From Rhodospirillaceae bacterium (GTDB taxonomy: Bacteria > Pseudomonadota > Alphaproteobacteria > MPNO01 > UBA2964): a DNA stretch of 21,695 nt. Position numbers and translations under genes: made by a program. Positions 21,255 through 21,695 of the stretch are shown in pieces. Below the pieces are notes generated by a model. It worked only from the letters and a program-made list of their open reading frames with translations, had not been told where the DNA came from and did no database searches. Within the stretch, counting starts at the first letter, position 1. Each line of letters opens with the position of its first letter. The stretch lies in assembly GCA_018660305.1 (NCBI GenBank), contig JABJKO010000078.1:1-21695 (forward strand), written 5' to 3'.

Positions 21255-21284
21255 TATATAGCAAAGGGTGGGCGGTGACGCCAA
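21255..21284 (-). promoter_or_regulatory. Promoter of tRNA-Asn
   Basis: On the minus strand, TTGGCG (-35, 21284-21279) and TATATA (-10, 21260-21255) are 18 nt apart. The start would be near 21249, about 60 nt before the tRNA, leaving a leader for RNase P to remove. Confidence 0.6.
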
Positions 21285-21424
21285 CCCTTTCGAATGTCCG
21301 CGGCTAGGAGGCGAAATCTAGCCTCCGGCCGTTTACGCCCGGTTAACCCGAAAGCACCGGTTTGACTTGCACCGGGTCCGATGATTAGCTCTGGCGCAGG
21401 GTAAAAAATAACAGAGAGGCTATC

Positions 21425-21695
21425 TTGGAAAATCTGGTAGAGGCATCGACGCGCTCAGCAAAGCGCGCGACGGAGACTGGCTATTCGGCCGACGTGGCCC
21501 AGGAAATCGCTGATATCTGCGCTGATTGCGGGATTTCGCTGGTCACCACGCTGCCGGACGACTGGATAGCCCAGACCATCGCCACTTTCGAACAGGATTC
21601 TCGTTTCACCCATGTGCCGGCCAACCGGGAGGAATCCATGGTCGGGCTGTGTTCCGGCGCCTTTCTCAGCGGCACCGGCGCGCTGGCCCTGATGG
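21425..21695 (+). CDS. TPP-dependent sulfopyruvate/phosphonopyruvate decarboxylase-like, N-terminal part
   Basis: This 90-codon 5' end of a gene runs off the window. It starts at TTG 21425, with GAGAGG 5-6 nt upstream; no ATG or GTG alternative lies before the conserved part. The peptide AQEIADICADCGISLVTTLP, then DDWIAQ, HVPANREESMVGLCSGAFLS and GTGALALM, is the N-terminal pyrimidine-binding half of the ComD/phosphonopyruvate decarboxylase type of TPP enzymes. The Glu of NREES (E69 or E70) would be the cofactor-activating residue. It would decarboxylate a 2-oxo acid, probably with a separate or following PP domain. A possible -35 (TTGACT, 21362-21367) lies upstream but no good -10 is seen. 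Confidence 0.8.
   Translation, partial: MENLVEASTRSAKRATETGYSADVAQEIADICADCGISLVTTLPDDWIAQTIATFEQDSRFTHVPANREESMVGLCSGAFLSGTGALALM

Overview
The window reads as a G+C-rich alphaproteobacterial chromosome segment, probably Rhodospirillales-like. This is inferred from gene content, GC-rich coding style and mixed AGGAGG ribosome sites; no rRNA or other phylogenetic marker is present to prove it. Gene density is high, with short operons on both strands and several convergent pairs whose ends touch or overlap. There is no rRNA, CRISPR array, transposase or recognisable phage gene.

Layout. 1-1614 (+): the C-terminus of a molybdenum hydroxylase large subunit (CoxL/xanthine dehydrogenase type), then a SAM methyltransferase and a DUF924 protein. 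1629-5030: an unknown protein (-), a PRMT-like methyltransferase (+), and a minus-strand pair of a heme-oxygenase-like (PqqC/TenA-type) protein and an AlkB-type dioxygenase; the AlkB gene is split by a one-base frameshift in a G4 run. 5168-8779 (+): a GFA zinc protein and a TAXI-type TRAP transporter (binding protein, hairpin terminator, fused permease). 8871-10052: a small c-type cytochrome (-) and a two-CBS-domain protein (+), diverging from a DNA stretch with an FNR/FixK-like box placed exactly for class II activation of the CBS gene. 10129-13120: an alpha/beta hydrolase, a small unknown protein, an HTH-coiled coil-C-terminal TM protein, and a YjdF/DUF2238 membrane protein. 13111-16798 (-): a DctP-type TRAP operon whose DctQ subunit carries an extra N-terminal TM2 domain and coiled coil. 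16918-17616: two small unknown genes.

17785-19885 (-): the most distinctive part. Three PEP-CTERM exported proteins form a tightly coupled operon (ATGA and GTGA overlaps) that is visibly more A+T-rich than its surroundings. It sits behind a near-consensus sigma-54 promoter (TTGGCATGGGAATTGCAT). This suggests exosortase-dependent surface or matrix proteins under an NtrC-type activator such as PrsR; neither the exosortase nor the activator is in the window.

20231-21695: an Asp/Glu racemase/arylmalonate decarboxylase-like protein without the usual catalytic cysteines, tRNA-Asn(GTT) on the other strand with its own promoter, and the 5' end of a TPP-dependent sulfopyruvate/phosphonopyruvate decarboxylase-like gene with a TTG start. 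The two TRAP systems, the TPP enzyme and the molybdenum hydroxylase together suggest a heterotroph scavenging organic acids. The FNR-like box suggests some genes respond to low oxygen.
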